Origin: Simmondsia chinensis
Taxonomy: Eukaryota > Streptophyta > Magnoliopsida > Caryophyllales > Simmondsiaceae
DNA: 64,000 nt
Direction: 5' to 3'
Assembly (NCBI GenBank): GCA_018398585.1
Contig: JAGTTD010000001.1
Span: 30,269,438-30,333,437, forward strand
The notes under the pieces were generated by a model that saw only the letters and a list, made by a program, of their open reading frames with translations, searched no databases and was not told where the DNA came from. Of the stretch, positions 22,477 to 33,797 are shown piece by piece. The first letter of the stretch is position 1. Each line of letters opens with the position of its first letter. A program made the position numbers and the translations under genes.

Positions 22477-23530
22477 TATCACGGGATGACTTTAGATCAC
22501 CCGTTCGGCGCCTAGGGCCCCTGAGGCTAGGGCCGAGCCGGCCTACCCACTATGGTAAACAAGCAGCAATATGCACCTTCAAGATACGAAATACATGCAT
22601 ATCACGGACATACCTACATACAACCCATGCGCATTTGTATCGGACAGGCTAAGGAGACCCCATATGGCATATGTCTGCTTATTGAGCACCGGGGACAGTG
22701 TCAGCGAAAGACGGCCCATGACACTCTCCCCCACCTAATTCGGCAGACGTCTTCATTGCGGGTGCTTGCCCATCGTCACATCCCTGCATCTCTAGCAGCC
22801 TTGATTGGTCACGGGACGACCACATCATCATCCCCTCCAGCATGACACCTCTGACATGCCATTGACACTCGCCCGACGATAAGCAGAGTGCCCAAAAAGC
22901 AACCTGCAGCTCCATGCACCATGGTGCATCACGTACACATCTCACTCCATGATGCTTGTTGACTCTTCACCTTGTGAAATTCGCACTGCACCCCAAGGAT
23001 GGGCCTAATCTCCACACAGCAAGCTAGCTATACGGTCAGCATGCTTGTCTGGCACCCAACATGGTGCGCCTTCCGCCACAACCGGAACCGCAAGCCACTC
23101 AATTTCGCTCTGAAAGTTCCTTGTTGGAGTGCTCCTCCCATAAAAGTACCCATGGACAAATCTACTCGACGCACTTGGGACACAAGCAACTCCCATTCCC
23201 CAGGAGTGTCCACCACCATGGATAAAGCCCGATCCCACCACAGTCGCTTACTCATGTATCATGAGCCTTGCTCTGATACCACTTGTTACGGGATGACTTT
23301 AGATCACCAGCGTGGCACCGAGGGCCCCTGAGGCTAGGGCTGGGCTAGCCTTCCCACTATGGTCAACAAGCAGCAATATGCACCTTAAAGAGATGAAATA
23401 CATGGCATACCACGGACATACCTGCATACAACGCATGCGCATTAGTATCGGATAGGCTAAGGAGACCCCATATGGCCTATGTCTGCTTATTGAGCACAGG
23501 GGATAGTGTCAGCAAAGGCGGCCCTTGACA
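22477..23530 (-). mobile_element. TRIM (terminal-repeat retrotransposon in miniature)
   Basis: 1054 bp with two direct terminal repeats of 247 bp each (22477-22723 and 23284-23530). The repeats share phrases such as GGGATGACTTTAGATCACC, GGCCCCTGAGGCTAGGG, ATGGT(A/C)AACAAGCAGC and GGAGACCCCATATGGC. In minus orientation a 5' LTR (23530-23284, TGTCAAGGG...GTAACA) is followed by a primer site TGGTATCAGAGCAAGG. A purine tract GGTGGGGGAGAG precedes the 3' LTR. The 542-bp interior has no gag or pol. It is GC-rich compared with its surroundings. The flanking duplication is not clear. Confidence 0.85.
23266..23281 (-). other. TRIM primer-binding site (tRNA-Met type)
   Basis: The minus strand reads TGGTATCAGAGCAAGG, one spacer base group away from the LTR end. 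TGGTATCAGAGC is the standard plant initiator-Met complement. Confidence 0.85.
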
Positions 23531-24640
23531 ATTCGCTCCTCGAAATGTGAAGAATATCCCGAAGGTGGGGGAGGGGGTCAGCATGCAGAACAGGGTGGAT
23601 ATGTTTAGAAAAATAAGAAGTTTAGGTGGTTTCATCATCCAGGATTGTAAGTGTTTAAGAATGGGTCACTGCTCTTCAAAAAGCCTTATGCCACATAAAC
23701 CTGTTCTTGCACAAAATTGGGAAATTGTGAGGCATAAAGGAAGTTTATTACATAATGGTCAGTGCTAGAACAAATGCCAGAGGTTTTAGCACCATGTGAT
23801 GACTCAGTAGCGTTAATTGCATGCACGTTAGTAGGATTGGCATGAGATGCCATGATCTGATCAACTTTCCTACTAAGCGCTTCTAACTTAAATGCAATGT
23901 CATCGTTTGGTGCCACCCCATAGACACCTTGTGTACTTCCCCTAAACACCCTAGCCGAGGAGGCCTGGTCAAGGGAGTGCTCGTGAAGATGCTCAAATAG
24001 GATCTGCGCTTTTTTCTCATCCTATTTGATGAATGCTCCCTCGCATGAAGCATTCACTATTTATTTGTAAAACGCAATGAGATCATCATAAATATTTTGC
24101 ACTAGAGACAACTTGGGGAATCCGTGGTGGGGATATCTCCTAAGAAGCTCCTTGAACCTGTCTCAATTCTCATGAAATTACTCTTGGTCTTTTTGCTCAA
24201 AGCCATTGATAGCGGGCCTAACAACCATAGTTCTGGCCTTAGGATAAAATTTACCAAGAACCTTTGTTGGGGGTCCGCCCAAGTTGTGATTTCACCCCTT
24301 GGTAGGGACTGAAACCACCGTTTGGCTATGTCTTTCAAGAAAAATGGGAAAAGATGTAACCTAACCACATCATGCAACATGCCTCGATAATAACATGTTT
24401 CACAAATTTCGAGAAAAGTATTAAGGTGCACATACGGGCTCTTCATCGTCTTCCCTTAAAGTGGGAAGCATGTTGATGATCTCGGGCTTAATTTCAAAGT
24501 TTGCATTACCCACGGTGGGTAACACAACTCCGGTTGGCGTAATGTAAGTTTGGGGAACAAAATGATCTCCAATCTTACTTAGAACAATGTGCAACGGTCG
24601 TGGAACAGGATTGTCGACCATAACGGAAAAATAATAAGAA
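23531..24640 (-). pseudogene. Element B gag, N-terminal and capsid part
   Basis: Minus frames give, in order, VVLPTVGNANFEIKPEIINMLP (24530-24465), then HLNTFLEICETCY..., VRLHLFPFFLKDIAKRWFQS, LPRGEITTWADPQQRFL (about 24425-24270), the retrotransposon gag capsid core. They end with a coil near 23890 (FKLEALSRKVDQIM). The order and wording match Athila-type gag, as also seen on the plus strand in element F (43080-43330). Stops and frame changes break it. It opens close after the right LTR. Confidence 0.8.
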
Positions 24641-24760
24641 TGATAAAATAAAAAAAATAAAGAAAAAGAAAAATAAAACAGAAAAACAAATTAAAGTAAA
24701 ATAAAATAAATTAAAAAAGGGCTCGTTAATTTCTAAATCAACTTAACCTACCGATTCCTT

Positions 24761-24779
24761 GGTAATAGCACCAAATACT
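24761..24779 (-). other. Degenerate primer-binding site of B (tRNA-Asp type)
   Basis: Just inside the right LTR the minus strand reads TTTGGTGCTATTACCAAGGA. The Athila-type site in element F reads TTTTGGCGCCATTGCTGGGG. The two agree at most positions, which supports the placement of B among Athila-like elements. Confidence 0.6.
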
Positions 24780-24929
24780 TGATTTGTTTTAAAGTATGTT
24801 TTAAAACTGTGTACTCGTAAGTGTACGAGATCTCATAGCTAAATCGGATAAATGGTTCGTATCCATAGGTAATCAAAGTTAAGTCGGATTTCATCATTTA
24901 CGAGAGATTGGATTTTTGATATTTGTTGA
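24780..24929 (-). repeat. Element B right LTR, first part
   Basis: Starts TGATTTGTTTTAAAG and parallels 18025-18199 (shared GTATCCA.AGG, GAGATTGGATTTTTG, TTTGTTGAT). It is interrupted at 24929 by element D. Confidence 0.85.
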
Positions 24930-25339
24930 TGTTACGATTGAGCTACATTTGAGTATTGAATTCATCAAAACTTTGCGTTTTGATGGTAGTTAGCCGTTAG
25001 AGGTTCAATTGTTAGTTTGACACCTTATTTGGTTGTTAGTTAATATGGTCAGTTTAAGCTTGAGTCTTGATGCATTGAATAACTAGATATTTTGCTGTCC
25101 TTGCACCGACTTGTCTCTAACTGTAGGTCAAGAGTGTGCTCTCTTGTAATTGATATTCACTAAATAGAAAATTGATCTCTTTCCTTTCTCAACCCTAATT
25201 TCTCTCTAATTCTCATTTCTTTAACTTCTCTTCACATCCATACTCTCTTATCCTTAGGTTATGATTCAAGTTCGATTTTGAATCATAAAAAGTGGTATCA
25301 AAGCTCGCGTTTGCTTCCGATTGATTGTTAATTGATTGA

Positions 25340-26160
25340 TTGGAGTTGGCTAGATGCAAGAAGAGTGTACCAATGGCTGGTGGAGTTACAACTAAAGCAA
25401 ATGCTGCTGCTAATGCTATGTATGCTGCTGTTGCTGGTGCAAATGCTGGAGCTAATGTAGAAGTTAATCAATTTGAGCAGTTAAGACTTCAAATGGAAGA
25501 GATGTTTGTTAAAATGCGGCAATCACAGGATCAAAAGTTAGCTCAAAGGTTAGATCAACATTCTCAGCAAATTGAAGTGAAGATCCATGGATTACAACAA
25601 CATGCTGGAACGAATTTGCCTACGAGAGTTGGAGTATTGTCACCTGCTAGTCAACATGATCGTCCTCCAGATATTCTGCAACCTCAGGCATCAAGAGCCA
25701 GTGAAAATGGAACTGTTAGCGGTAGAAGCAATGGATTCAGACAGCATCGAGTTGAAATTGAACCGCTTGATGGCAAGCAACCTCAGTCTTGGATAAGAAG
25801 ATGCAAGAGATACGCCCATTTCTATCGTATAGATGAGGTAGAGGAGGTGGAATTAGTGGCTATTTACCTCTATGGAGATCAGGAGGTGTGGTTCTATAGC
25901 CTCATTCATAGCAATCCTTCATTAACTTGACCTGAATTTGTGGAAGAACCATGTGAGAGATACAGTGATGAAGATCCAAGGGACATTGTAGATAACTTCA
26001 ACAAAATGGTGCAAACTACAATAGTGACAGAGTATTTGACAAGGTTTGAGAACTTGAGAGAAAGGATGATGTCTGTCAACCCTGGTGCAATGAAGCCTAC
26101 TGTGTTTCAAGTTTTATCAGTGGCCTTAAGCCAAAAATTAAGAACCTTGTCAAATCCTTA
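25340..26160 (+). pseudogene. Element D gag
   Basis: The frame from 25340 has an Ala-rich start, then a coiled stretch (FEQLRLQMEEMFVKMRQSQ) and the capsid core (IEPLDGKQPQSWIRRCKRYA... and EVWFYSLIHSNPSLT). A TGA at 25928 stands where relatives have Trp (LTWPEFV). Reading continues as PEFVEEPCERYSDEDPRDIV to 26159. A damaged zinc knuckle, CFKCNQRCFFKHKCN, follows in another frame near 26333. Gag is broken but easily recognised. Confidence 0.8.
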
Positions 26161-26499
26161 AGTCCTGGAACATTGTCCAAAGCCTATGCAAAAGCCAAAT
26201 TGTTTGAATCCACTGTCTTGGCAACCTGTGATGGTTAAAGAAGCAGAAGTAGCCAAGCTCCTTATCAACAATAGAATGCACTGGCAAAGTTTAAGAATAT
26301 GAGTTTGGAGGGAAAGAAAGCCTAAAGATTGTGTTTTAAATGTAATCAGCGATGCTTCTTTAAACATAAGTGTAATCACAAGCTTCTTATGTCAGCAACT
26401 GGAGTAGATGGAGAGGATGATGCTAAATAGTTGGAGATGGAAGCTGGACTGAATGAACAAGTAGAGGAATTATAGGAAGAGCTTGTGGATGATGAAATG

Positions 26500-28080
26500 G
26501 AGGTCTTTGTTAAGGCTTTAACTGGGAATGGATCTCATAACACTATAAGGATTAAGGGAGAGGTAGGATGTAGGCCTATTCTTATTTTAATAGACAGTGG
26601 GAGTACTCACAACTTTGTTGATCCCAAAGTTGTGAGGAAGTGGGGCATGAAGTGATTAAGACAAGTCCTCTAGTTGTGGCTGTGGCAGATGGGAATTTGA
26701 TACTCACTCAAACCAAATGCCAAGGATTCAGTTGGCAAATGCAAAATCACCAGTTTGTGTATGACTTCAAGATTCTGCAATTGGGAGGCTGTGACATGGT
26801 TCTTTTAGGCTGCAATGAATTCTGGAGTAAGCTTAGTTGCAAATGATGACAGGAAAGAGGCTGGAGGGAATGATTAAGACGGGAACCAATCAGTGGATCG
26901 GGCAACTGTTCTCTATAACACATTCTGAAGCTTAGGTGCATTCTCATCCTACAATTGGCAAATTGATTGATGAATGCAAGGAGTTGTTTGGGCAACCAGT
27001 ATCCTTACCTCTCAACAGGGCTCTTGATCATGCAATACCCTTGAAGCCAAATCAGATCCAATGAATTTAAGACCATATAAATATCCTCACTCGCAAAAGA
27101 CTGAGATAGAAAGGCAAGTTCAGGAGATGCCGAAGACTAGTTTTATTTGACATAGTCACATCCCTTTTGCCTCACCAGTTGTATTAGTCAAGAAGAAGGA
27201 TGGAACTGCTAGAATGTTCATTGACTATAGATAGCAGAATTCGCTTACAATCATAGATAAGTTTCCCATTCCAATTATTGATGATCTTCTAGAAGAACTT
27301 CATGGTTCACATTACTTCTCTAAGTTGGACTTGCGACAAGGATATTATCAAATCAGAGTCTTGGAGCAAGACATATACAAGACTGCCTTTAGAACTCATC
27401 ATGGACACTGTGAATTTGTGGTGATGCCATTTGGATTGACAAACGCTCTAGCTACATTCTAGGCTTTGATGAATGATTTGTTCAAGGCATTCTTGAGAAA
27501 GTTTATACTGGTTTTCTTCGATGACATTTTGATTTACAGTGCAATGTTTGAGGACCATATGGCTCATCTAAGACAGGTGTTCAGTATTATGCACAGTCAT
27601 AAACTTTATGCTAAGCTTTCCAAGTGCTCTTTTGCTCAGCCTCAAGTGGAGTATCTCGGCCATATTTTCTCCTATGAAGTGGTATCCACGGATCCTTCAA
27701 AAATTCAAGCCATGAAGGACTGGCCAACATTTGTTACCTTGAAGCAATTGAGGGGATTCTTAGGCTTGACTGGATATTATAGGAAATTTGTAGTTGGCTA
27801 TGGTGTAATTGCTAAATCGTTAGCTGACCTTTTGAAGAAGGATGCTTTTCGGTGGTCAGATGCAGCTCAAGATTCCTTTGAAGGTTTGAAGGCAACGATG
27901 TGCTCAACACCAGTGTTGGCTATGCCAGACTTTAGTGAGAATTTTGTTTTGGAGACTGATGCTTGTGGTCAAGGAATTGGAGCGGTCTTAGCTCAGAAAG
28001 GAAGGCTGGTGGCCTATCTCAGCCAAGCCCTCAGTCCAAAGCATTTGGAGTTACCATATACGAGAAAGAGTATCTAACTA
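26500..28080 (+). pseudogene. Element D protease, reverse transcriptase and RNase H
   Basis: Protease is marked by LILIDSGSTHNFVDP (about 26582-26626). Reverse transcriptase begins SHIPFASPVVLVKKKDG (27150) and continues [15 protein letters not shown] and [19 protein letters not shown] then stands at the usual Gln (27462), followed by the catalytic box VFFDDILIYS (about 27510-27540) and LGHIFS, LRGFLGLTGYYRKFV. RNase H is at 27930-28075 (FVLETDACGQGIGAVLAQKG); its last part is frame-shifted. Stops near 27150 and 27233 precede the longest intact frame, 27466-28077. Confidence 0.85.
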
Positions 28081-28499
28081 TTCTCTTGGCAGTTAAGAAA
28101 TAGAGATATTATCTGGAAGGGCACCATTTTATCATTAAAACGGATCACCAGAGTCTCAAATACTTGTTGGAGCAGAAAATTACAACAAGAATTCAACGCA
28201 AAAACTTGATGAAGATGCTTTGACTGTACTATTCTATTGAATATTTGAAGGGAAAGGAAAATCTTGCTGCAGATGCACTATCTTACAGGCTGGAAGAGAC
28301 TGAATCTGGGTTTTGCGGTGCTGTGTCAGTTGTATTACCAGCTTAGATGGAAGATGTATATAGATCATATGAAGAAGACAGCTTTGCTCAAGAATGTGCG
28401 GCAGCCTTTAGCATCAATAAGGCCTCTTCTAGAGTAGATGCTAATATTATAGTAGTAAAGGGTATCATCAGAGTGAAGGGGAAGTTGTATATAGAATCA

Positions 28500-29450
28500 A
28501 CAATAGATTTGAGGAGATAGATCATTAAGGCTTGTCATGACTCTGCTTGTGGAGGGCATTTTGGCATTGAAGGGACTTATCAAAGATTTAAGAGTTACTT
28601 CAGCTGGGTTGGTATGAAAAGAGATGTTGTGCAATTTGTTCAATCATGTGAAGTATGTCAACAGATAAAATCAGATGGTAAGCAGTATCAAGGGTTACTC
28701 CAGCCCTTTCGATTCCTGATTGTGCGTGGCAACATATAAGCATGGAATTTGTTGAAGGCTTGCCTATGTTTGAGGGGAAGGAAGTCATCTGGGTGGTTGT
28801 GGATTGATTCACCAAATTCAGCCACTTTGTTGCTTTGACCCGTCCAATCTCAGCTGAAAAACTTGCCGAGGCTTTCTTGGACAACATTTACAAGCTTCAT
28901 GGTTGACCTCATTCCATTATTTCTGATCGTGATAGGTTTTCACCAGCCACTTTTGGTGTGAATTGTTCCTTTCCTTGGGCACTTCCTTGGCTCCGAGTTC
29001 ATCTTATCATCCCTAGATAAATAGGCAGACAAAGAGGGCAAACTAGTGTATTGAGCAATATCTAAGGAGCATGACATTCTATTATCCGAAGGGATGGTTG
29101 AGGTGGTTGTCTTATGCGAAATTCTGGTGAGACACACATGCCCTTTCATCCCTAGGCACCACACCCTTCAAGGCACTTTATGGATACGATCCTCCCTCTC
29201 CTTTGGTGGTACAAAAGATCACGACTTTAGTGCCTGAAGTATCTGACTTACTGCTTCAAAGACAGCAGCTGGTACAGCTTCTCAAGGATAATCTGCATAT
29301 GGCTCAGGCAAGAATGAAGTACTATGCTGACAGGAAGGGTTCAGGCAAATCTTTTGAAGTGGGAGATTTGGTTTATTTGAAGCTACAACCTTATAGGCAA
29401 TCCACGGATTTAGTACGCAAGAAGGCAAAACTTAGTGCATGATATTTTGG
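28500..29450 (+). pseudogene. Element D integrase
   Basis: The H2C2 zinc finger is intact in sequence: CHDSACGGHFG (28532) ... SWVGMKRDVVQFVQSCEVCQ (to about 28664). The core gives ISMEFVEGLP (first acidic residue region, normally DF), then VVD followed by TGA where Arg is expected, FTKFSHFVAL and SIISDRD. The C-terminal part is PLVVQKITTLVPEVSDLL and MKYYADRKGSGKSFEVGDLV (29191-29379). Several TGA/TAG stops break it. Confidence 0.8.
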
Positions 29451-29542
29451 TCCCGAAGCTGGGAAAGGTTGCTTATAAGTTAGAGTTACCTCCTAATTCA
29501 TATGGTCATCCTATGTTTCATGTTTCCCTTTTGAAAAAATAA

Positions 29543-29758
29543 GTGGAAAAGGGAAAGTCTTATTCTTCTAATCCTCCAGAAGCAGGTTCTAGTGGAGCTC
29601 TTTTGGAGGTGCCTACTACAATATTGAACTCTCGGGTGATTCAGCATTCAAGAAGGCAAATTGAAGAGGTTCTGGTGCAGTGGAGAAATTTGGCTGAAGA
29701 AGATTCTACTTGGGAAGAGTGGAAGTTCATTCAAAGTCAGTTTCCTTCCTTTCATTCT
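29543..29758 (+). pseudogene. Element D chromodomain
   Basis: The reading VIQHSRRQIEEVLVQWRNLA, then EEDSTWEEWKFIQSQFPSF matches the chromodomain at the end of chromovirus integrases, which is thought to bind modified histones and guide insertion into heterochromatin (family knowledge). The preceding frame shows the usual GPLVVQ/GKV linker in decayed form. Confidence 0.8.
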
Positions 29759-29985
29759 TGAGACAAGAATGTTTTCAAGAGGGGAGCGTTATTGTGATCA
29801 AGCTGCGTTTGAGTATTAAACTCATCAAAACTTTGCGTTTTTATGGCAGTTAGATGTTAGAGGTTCAATTATTAGTTTGGCGCCTTATTTGGTTCTTAGT
29901 TAATAAGGCCAGTTTAAGCTTGAATCTTGATGCATTGAATAGCCAGATATTTTTCTCTCCTTGCACCGATTATTCTCCAAATGTG

Positions 29986-29993
29986 TATAAAGA
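29986..29993 (+). promoter_or_regulatory. TATA box in the D 3' LTR
   Basis: GTGTATAAAGAGCG at 29983. The 5' LTR counterpart is mutated (GTAGGTCAAGAGTG), so only one LTR keeps the box. Confidence 0.4.
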
Positions 29994-30151
29994 GCGTGCT
30001 CTCTTGTAATTGACATTCATTGAATAGAAAATTGATATCTTTCCTCTCTCAACTTTAATTTCTGTCTAATTCTTATTTCTTTTACTTCTATTCTCATCCC
30101 ATACTCTCTTATCCTTAGGTTATTAATCAAGTTTGATCTTGAATCATAATA

Positions 30152-31496
30152 ATTGATTGTTTAGGCAATTAACTAAAGAAAGCAGTAAATTAAAGATGTC
30201 AATTCGATTAAGGTTAATTTAGGGAATGAATTTAATGTAGTTTTACTCATATCCCATCATTATATTATACTATTACAATGATTTAAGAGGCTTAGGCTAT
30301 AAGCACTAAGCTTGGGCTAATATTTAAACTAGGGATCTTAGGGTAATGAACTAATCTAAAGTCAAAGCCTATCATATCATCCTACGTGTAGCATAGGTTA
30401 TGTTATTAGAACTACATTTCTTTCTTGCTCTCAATTCAATATTAAACCCGAGTTAAAACTTAAGTTAGGGCTTAGGGTAATGAACTAGTCTAAGGATATA
30501 ACCCATTGTGTCACCGTAGATGTGGCATGACTTATCTCAATAGCACTAACAAATTCCTTTATCACCCCTAATTAAATATTAATTTATATAAAAGATTGTA
30601 TTTAAGGTTGGGTACAGCCTCAACTCTGACCACGGGTAAAATACTAGTTATGTTATGGTCTAGGCTACAAGCTCGAAGATGAATGCTAATAATTTGGAGA
30701 TCTCATCATGGCTAGAAGCACACAGAAAGAAAACCAAACAGCAATAATAAATTCCCCACATTGGTGCGTAAACAACATAACAAAACCATTGTCAAAAGTA
30801 TAATATAAATATGGGATATGGACGGCTACCCATCCTTCATTTCTAAACTAAAGAGTCTACTCCTCCAAAGGAGTTTCACACATCATTAAAATCAATGAAG
30901 AAAGAAAACATGGAAAAAAAAGAAAAAAAAGAAAAATGAGACTCCCCTAATTTGCGTTGAAGTTGATTTAAGCTTTGATCCTTCCAGCACTCTGACTAAC
31001 TGTGCTTTGGCATTTGAGAACCCCTTGCATCTCGTAGTGGCTTCGGGAATAAGGGGAGGAGAGGAGACACGGTCAAAAGATCCAAATATAAGTATCTCTT
31101 TATTTATACCTGCAGCGCGACCTAGTGACTGTGACGGGCTGATTGATCGGCCGGGTTTCTCGATTGATCAGGAGCCCCACTATAAACTGTGTCTTGTTGT
31201 GGGCTGCTAATCAATCGGTACTTCATGTCGATTGATCGTTTAGTATCCGAAGCTTTGTGAGACCTATTTGAGTTATCAAATTACAATCTGATTGGTCATT
31301 CTTTCACACACATGGTCAGCTTCTCAAAGTAGTCTTCAAATATGCCTCGATTATGCTTGATTCTGCCGCTTTTCAACCTTTGTTTGCTCCGTTGCACTCC
31401 AAGCCTAAATGTACCCAGATTACAACAAAACACACATGTAAAAGCCGAATATGTCGCTGGAATGAAGAATTAAATAGGTAAATATAAGGCACATCA
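30152..31496 (-). repeat. Element B right LTR, second part
   Basis: Resumes after D with GATTGTTTAGGCAATTAACT and runs colinear with 18200-19596 to CACATCA. It contains the conserved minus-strand TATA (31097-31111). Confidence 0.88.
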
Positions 31497-31501
31497 ACTA
31501 C

Positions 31502-33797
31502 CCTTTTCCTCGAGGATATAAAATCTTGAGTTTACCCTCTTCTTAGGGGAAGGGACCGTGTCTGCCTCGAGCACTTGGCAAGATTTAATTACCAGTTTAG
31601 GGAAGCTGTTGACAATCAGTATCTTAAGCTTAGGCTGTTCCCTAGTTCCATAACTTGGACTGCTTTTCATTGGCACATTAGCCTACCTCTTAACTCCATC
31701 TATTGCTGGGATGACATGGCCAGGGAATTCCAAGCCCATTTCCCATGAATGGAGCTAAGAACTTCCATGTTTGACTTGGCTTGAATGAGATAAAAGCCAG
31801 GTGAATCTGTTAAAGATTACATTAACTAGTTCAAGAGATCCAGGTTAAAGTAGACAGTAGGCCTTTGTGAAGTTTCCAAGCTAGCAATAAAGGCTTAGAT
31901 ATTGAATTTAGGATAAAATTTGAAGGCTCTAACTTCATGACGCTCCTATGACTGACATAATGTGCTGCTAGATATGAGGCCATCTCGAAAGAAGAAAGCC
32001 TTAGGAAAAACGGCATGTATGAAACTTATGTACACGACTTAATAGAAGAGGATCAAGATATTCCATATGAGATTGAATCACTGAATATGTCAAGGCCGCA
32101 CCCCCCCCCCCCCCCCCCCTCTCTCCGCCACCAATGGTTTGCAATCATTTGGTTAAGAAGGTTGTCAAAGCCATGAAATCTTATTAGTCCAAGACTAAAG
32201 AAAGTACTCATTTGACCTCTCAAGAGCTGATGTAATATTTGATTGGCTTGAGACATATAACAAATTCAAAATCATGTGTAAACATAGATAACCTGATCCA
32301 AATTCTAATAGGGGGAAGGTATACCGTAAATGGCATTCGTTGACCCATTCAACAAAGAATTGCGTCATCTTCAGGAACGTGGTTTAGGATGCTATAGAGG
32401 CAAGGTAATTAATCTTCCATGGAGAAGGACATATGGGTGTTGAAAAAGACCCCTTCCCTAGTCCTCTTCAAGTTAATGTTGTTGACATTGTTGTCAAAAG
32501 TAATTCTTGTAGTGTTCTAAATATTCCTTTTCCCCTTTACGGGAAAAAAATGGTCACCAACGACATTCAGAAGGCAAAAGTGGCTAACCATTGGCTTGAA
32601 TGGTTGGTCATTGAAGGGATATTAAGCTTCCCTCGACTTGTGTGCACATTAGATGAAGGAATATGCCATTGGCATATCACTAAACTCCATCCTACAAACA
32701 AGTGTGCCACTTTTAAAAACTTGCTGATGAAGCTCCACAATAACTCTGCCATTATGCTGATAGTGGATTAAGAGTTGGATATGAAGATCAATGGCAACTA
32801 TGGGCCCTCTCAAGGCCTCACAAGCTGGGAAAAAATATCTCGCAATCTGGAGAGGATGTCCTTCAAGGCATGCTAAAACTGCTGTGAGAGGATGCAGGTC
32901 GCAATGAGAAAATTAAGACTATTGCCTCAATATATATCTCCTGCAAACCCTCTCTTGGAATTAAAGACGCCATCAGAGAAGTTCCTTCGATTTGAGCCTA
33001 TAGAGGATCCACCTCAAAAGACCCAAATCATCATGAGAACGGGGCATCCAAAGAAAAATTTGAATTACCACCTACTATACATGGACACCAATTAGGCACC
33101 ACCATAGTCAGGAAACCAACCTCTTGGGATCCGATTTGGTAATGTTTGGAGAAGAATTCACCTCGGACAAGGGAAGGTTAGTCCCTTTAGCCTTACTAGA
33201 ACTCAAAAGAGGAGGCATCTGCAGAAGAAGGCAGCTTAGTAGAGGACTCTACTTGATATTTTCTTAAGTAGGCTCTCTCAGGAGGAAGCCAAAGTCTGCA
33301 AGGGCAAGCAAACTGAGCTTATGGATATTGAGGATCCAATGACTAAGCCTAGACCTCTTACTACTATCAGTAAAGTGTAGACACACAAGAAGCTTGAGAG
33401 ATGGGCTAGCCTCTCATCTTTTGAAGGGGAAGAGTCTTGGTGAGATTAGCTTGCCAAGAATTCCCTAGCTTTGAGAGCAGCTGAGGACGAGGAGGACTAC
33501 TCCCTTCTTATCATCAACTTACTGGAACCTCCAGGTCATGTTAACCTAACATGGTATGATATAGAGAATGATTTCCACAAGGAGGACTTCCCCTAATCAA
33601 TGGAGGAGTCTTAAATCCCAAAGGTCGATCCAGAGGACCAGCGTCTAGTGAAGAATAGGCCAACAAATGGCAGTCCTCAACACTAAGATTAGGACATACC
33701 CATGGTTGTCAGCTTGGAAAAGGGAATAGACTAAGGGATCCAAATACAGTTTGGGACGCTCCCAGAAAAAGTTGATGTCAGAACAACATTACTCCTT
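31502..33797 (+). pseudogene. Element A gag-like region, part 2
   Basis: The sequence starts YPFPRGYKIL, the exact continuation of the KPYPDYIDKDY motif cut by B. Further on (32640-32740) GICHWHITKLHPTNKCATFKNLL resembles the zinc-binding 'YCxxHxxxGHxTxxC' block at the end of Tat/Ogre-type gag. Later frames (33440-33600, rich in acidic residues and LLIINLLEPPGHVNLTW) lead towards protease, but no DTG/DSG is seen. There are many stops. A C19 run is at 32101-32119. The E1 LTR ends this segment at 33798. Confidence 0.5.
32101..32119. repeat. C19 homopolymer in A
   Basis: Uninterrupted run of 19 C, followed by a CT-rich tail. Confidence 0.92.

Larger units (their letters stand above)
24930..30151 (+). 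mobile_element. Element D: chromovirus-like Ty3/gypsy retrotransposon, decayed
   Basis: A 5.22-kb insertion in B's right LTR. LTRs are about 24930-25290 (TGTTACGATTGAGC...) and 29787-30151 (CGTTATTGTGATCAAGC...), each ending in a palindrome around GATTCAAG...CTTGAATC. Removal restores TTTGTTGATTGTTTAGG, matching B's other LTR. The flanks GTTGA / ATTGA are an imperfect 5-bp duplication. A primer site TGGTATCAAAGC lies at 25293. Domains run gag, protease, RT, RNase H, integrase and a terminal chromodomain, the chromovirus order. Confidence 0.85.
18025..31496 (-). mobile_element. Element B: non-autonomous Athila-like gypsy retrotransposon, gag-protease only
   Basis: Bounded by TGATGTG at 18025 and CACATCA at 31496 and by the duplication ACTAC (18020-18024, 31497-31501), inside A's gag. 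The left LTR is 18025-19596; the right LTR starts at 24780 and is split by element D. Minus orientation is shown by coding, by TATA boxes in both LTRs and by a degenerate tRNA-Asp-type primer site next to the right LTR. Gag and protease remnants are present, but no reverse transcriptase, RNase H or integrase lies between protease (about 21720) and the left LTR. Its own length without nested insertions is about 7.2 kb. Confidence 0.88.

Noticed and set aside
22679..23331. Frames of 75-110 codons inside the TRIM
   Set aside because: The interior of a TRIM is non-coding; these frames overlap on both strands and reflect GC-rich composition.
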